From JBOHPP01 sp050731755 (GTDB taxonomy: Bacteria > Methylomirabilota > Methylomirabilia > Rokubacteriales > CSP1-6): a stretch of 6,659 bases of DNA. The notes below the pieces were generated by a model. The model was not told the origin of the DNA and ran no database searches. It saw only the letters and a list, made by a program, of their open reading frames with translations. Positions within the stretch are counted from its first letter, which is position 1. Each line of letters begins with the position of its first letter. A program made the position numbers and the translations under genes. Shown one piece after another: positions 6,349-6,659 of this stretch. The DNA lies in NCBI GenBank assembly GCA_050731755.1, contig JBOHPP010000230.1, positions 1 through 6,659 of the forward strand, given 5' to 3'.

Positions 6349-6403
6349 GCCACGCTCCTACCTCATTGGTTACACTGCGGTCAAGCCCCAGCGGAGGCCG
6401 GCG
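6349..6403. promoter_or_regulatory. Short divergent promoter region of the P450 and ferredoxin genes
   Basis: These 55 bp separate two divergent genes and must carry both ribosome binding sites: AGGAG for the P450 (complement of 6355-6359, six bases from its start) and GGAGG for the ferredoxin (6393-6397, six bases from its start). TACACT at 6371-6376 is a possible -10 for the ferredoxin, with no convincing -35. With so little space the two promoters must overlap or face one another closely, which would allow coordinated control; I see no clear operator palindrome. Confidence 0.4.
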
Positions 6404-6598
6404 ATGCGAGTGGTCGTCAACCACGATCTGTGCGAGGCCAACGCCGTGTGTATGCGGCTCGTGCCCGAAGTGTTCGACGTCCGGGACGACGAGCAACTCC
6501 ACCTCAAGCAGGAGCGCCCGGCCGAGGCGCTCCGGGCCCGGGTGGAGGAGGCCGTCCGCCGCTGCCCGAAGCAGGCTCTCTCGATCACCGACGACTGA
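6404..6598 (+). CDS. Small [3Fe-4S]-type ferredoxin, probable P450 redox partner
   Basis: This 64-residue protein is a single-cluster ferredoxin of the kind that passes electrons to bacterial P450s. It has three cysteines arranged C10-x2-N13-x2-C16 and C54-Pro55; where a [4Fe-4S] ferredoxin would have a fourth cysteine, residue 13 is Asn. This Cx2(variable)x2C...CP pattern is characteristic of P450-associated [3Fe-4S] ferredoxins, in which the variable residue (often His) tunes the potential. The surrounding sequence fits the family: VNHDLCEANAVC, then VPEVFDV (20-26), then VRRCPKQALSI (51-61). An acidic patch (EVFDVRDDE) could face the P450 or a reductase. ATG 6404 has GGAGG six bases upstream; longer in-frame starts would run into P450 coding sequence on the other strand and are unlikely. 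It diverges from the P450 gene by 55 bp, and a ferredoxin reductase must be encoded elsewhere. Confidence 0.93.
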   Translation: MRVVVNHDLCEANAVCMRLVPEVFDVRDDEQLHLKQERPAEALRARVEEAVRRCPKQALSITDD

Positions 6599-6620
6599 GC
6601 GCGGGCTCAGTGCGTCAGGT
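6587..6620. terminator. Bidirectional hairpin between convergent genes
   Basis: A perfect 7-bp stem ACTGAGC/GCTCAGT (6594-6600 and 6605-6611) closes a GCGG loop. After a small internal loop it continues with GAC/GTC (6590-6592 with 6614-6616) and, past one bulged A, ACC/GGT (6587-6589 with 6618-6620). The stem contains the ferredoxin stop (6596-6598) and the stop of the minus-strand gene (6607-6609). There is no T-tract on either side, so it would be a weak or Rho-assisted terminator or an mRNA 3'-end stabiliser for both transcripts. Confidence 0.55.
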
Positions 6621-6659
6621 AGGCGTGGCGCACCACCTCGGAGCCGCGTAGCTCGAGGG
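6607..6659 (-). CDS. C-terminal fragment of a probable LivF-type ATPase, gene continues beyond the right edge
   Basis: On the minus strand one frame stays open from the edge and ends at a TGA at 6607-6609, encoding LELRGSEVVRHAYLTH. The pattern L-x4-V-R-x-A-Y-L is what LivF-family ATPases end with, and the LivG encoded in this window closes in a similar way (LRNPRVIDAYLG). Another Liv-type ATPase is therefore the best guess, which would mean a second transporter cassette ending here. With 16 residues this rests on a short tail motif only. Its stop is eight bases from the ferredoxin stop, in a shared hairpin. Confidence 0.45.
   Translation of the reverse strand, partial: LELRGSEVVRHAYLTH

Noticed and set aside
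5143..6651. 502-codon open frame on the plus strand antisense to the P450
   Set aside because: It lies opposite a P450 with every catalytic motif intact and runs out of frame through the ferredoxin. The Arg/Gly/Pro/Val-rich composition is what codon bias in GC-rich DNA produces on the opposite strand.
1..6659. tRNA/rRNA genes, insertion sequences, integrase or phage genes
   Set aside because: No cloverleaf-like sequence, transposase motif or paired terminal inverted repeats were seen on either strand.

Overview
The window is very GC-rich bacterial DNA with tightly packed genes, overlapping stop/start codons and GTG/TTG starts. The content (a Liv-type ABC transporter cassette beside a soluble cytochrome P450 and a small ferredoxin) fits a soil or subsurface lineage with many such transporters. 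Candidatus Rokubacteria/Methylomirabilota or a high-GC proteobacterium would be my guess, but this is inference only; no phylogenetic marker is present.

Layout. Positions 1-325 (minus): N-terminal part of a small secreted/membrane protein that leaves the left edge. Positions 326-471: a divergent intergenic region with a 24-nt direct repeat (62-nt period), a small hairpin and a strong ribosome binding site. Positions 472-5098 (plus): a complete five-gene branched-chain amino acid/amide-type (HAAT) ABC importer: periplasmic binding protein, permeases LivH and LivM, ATPases LivG and LivF. Positions 5104-6348 (minus, convergent): a complete class I-type bacterial P450 of the CYP124/125/142-like kind. 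Positions 6404-6598 (plus, divergent from the P450): a 64-residue three-cysteine [3Fe-4S]-type ferredoxin, the probable electron donor. Positions 6607-6659 (minus): the last 16 codons of another gene, whose ending resembles the C-terminus of LivF-type ATPases. The two convergent genes at the right edge share a hairpin that contains both stop codons.

How the genes may work together. The binding protein would capture a small ligand in the periplasm, LivH/LivM form the channel and LivG/LivF power it. The true substrate cannot be read from sequence; Liv-type systems carry amino acids, amides, urea, aromatic acids and other compounds. The P450/ferredoxin pair would hydroxylate a hydrophobic substrate and needs a ferredoxin reductase encoded elsewhere. 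That transporter and P450 serve one catabolic route is possible but rests only on adjacency.

Most worth checking: (1) livH has no canonical start where family alignment and a well-placed Shine-Dalgarno sequence put it; the codon there is ATA, and one A-to-G change at 1742 would restore a classic ATGA stop/start overlap. (2) The 3' end of livM, stop codon included, is duplicated in tandem with a 51-nt period, which opens the only long gap in an otherwise coupled operon. (3) The motif CGCTACAAYA occurs at both repeats before the binding protein and directly against the livG ATG. I see no convincing wholly new system; the window is largely a well-formed transporter/P450 locus with unusual junctions.
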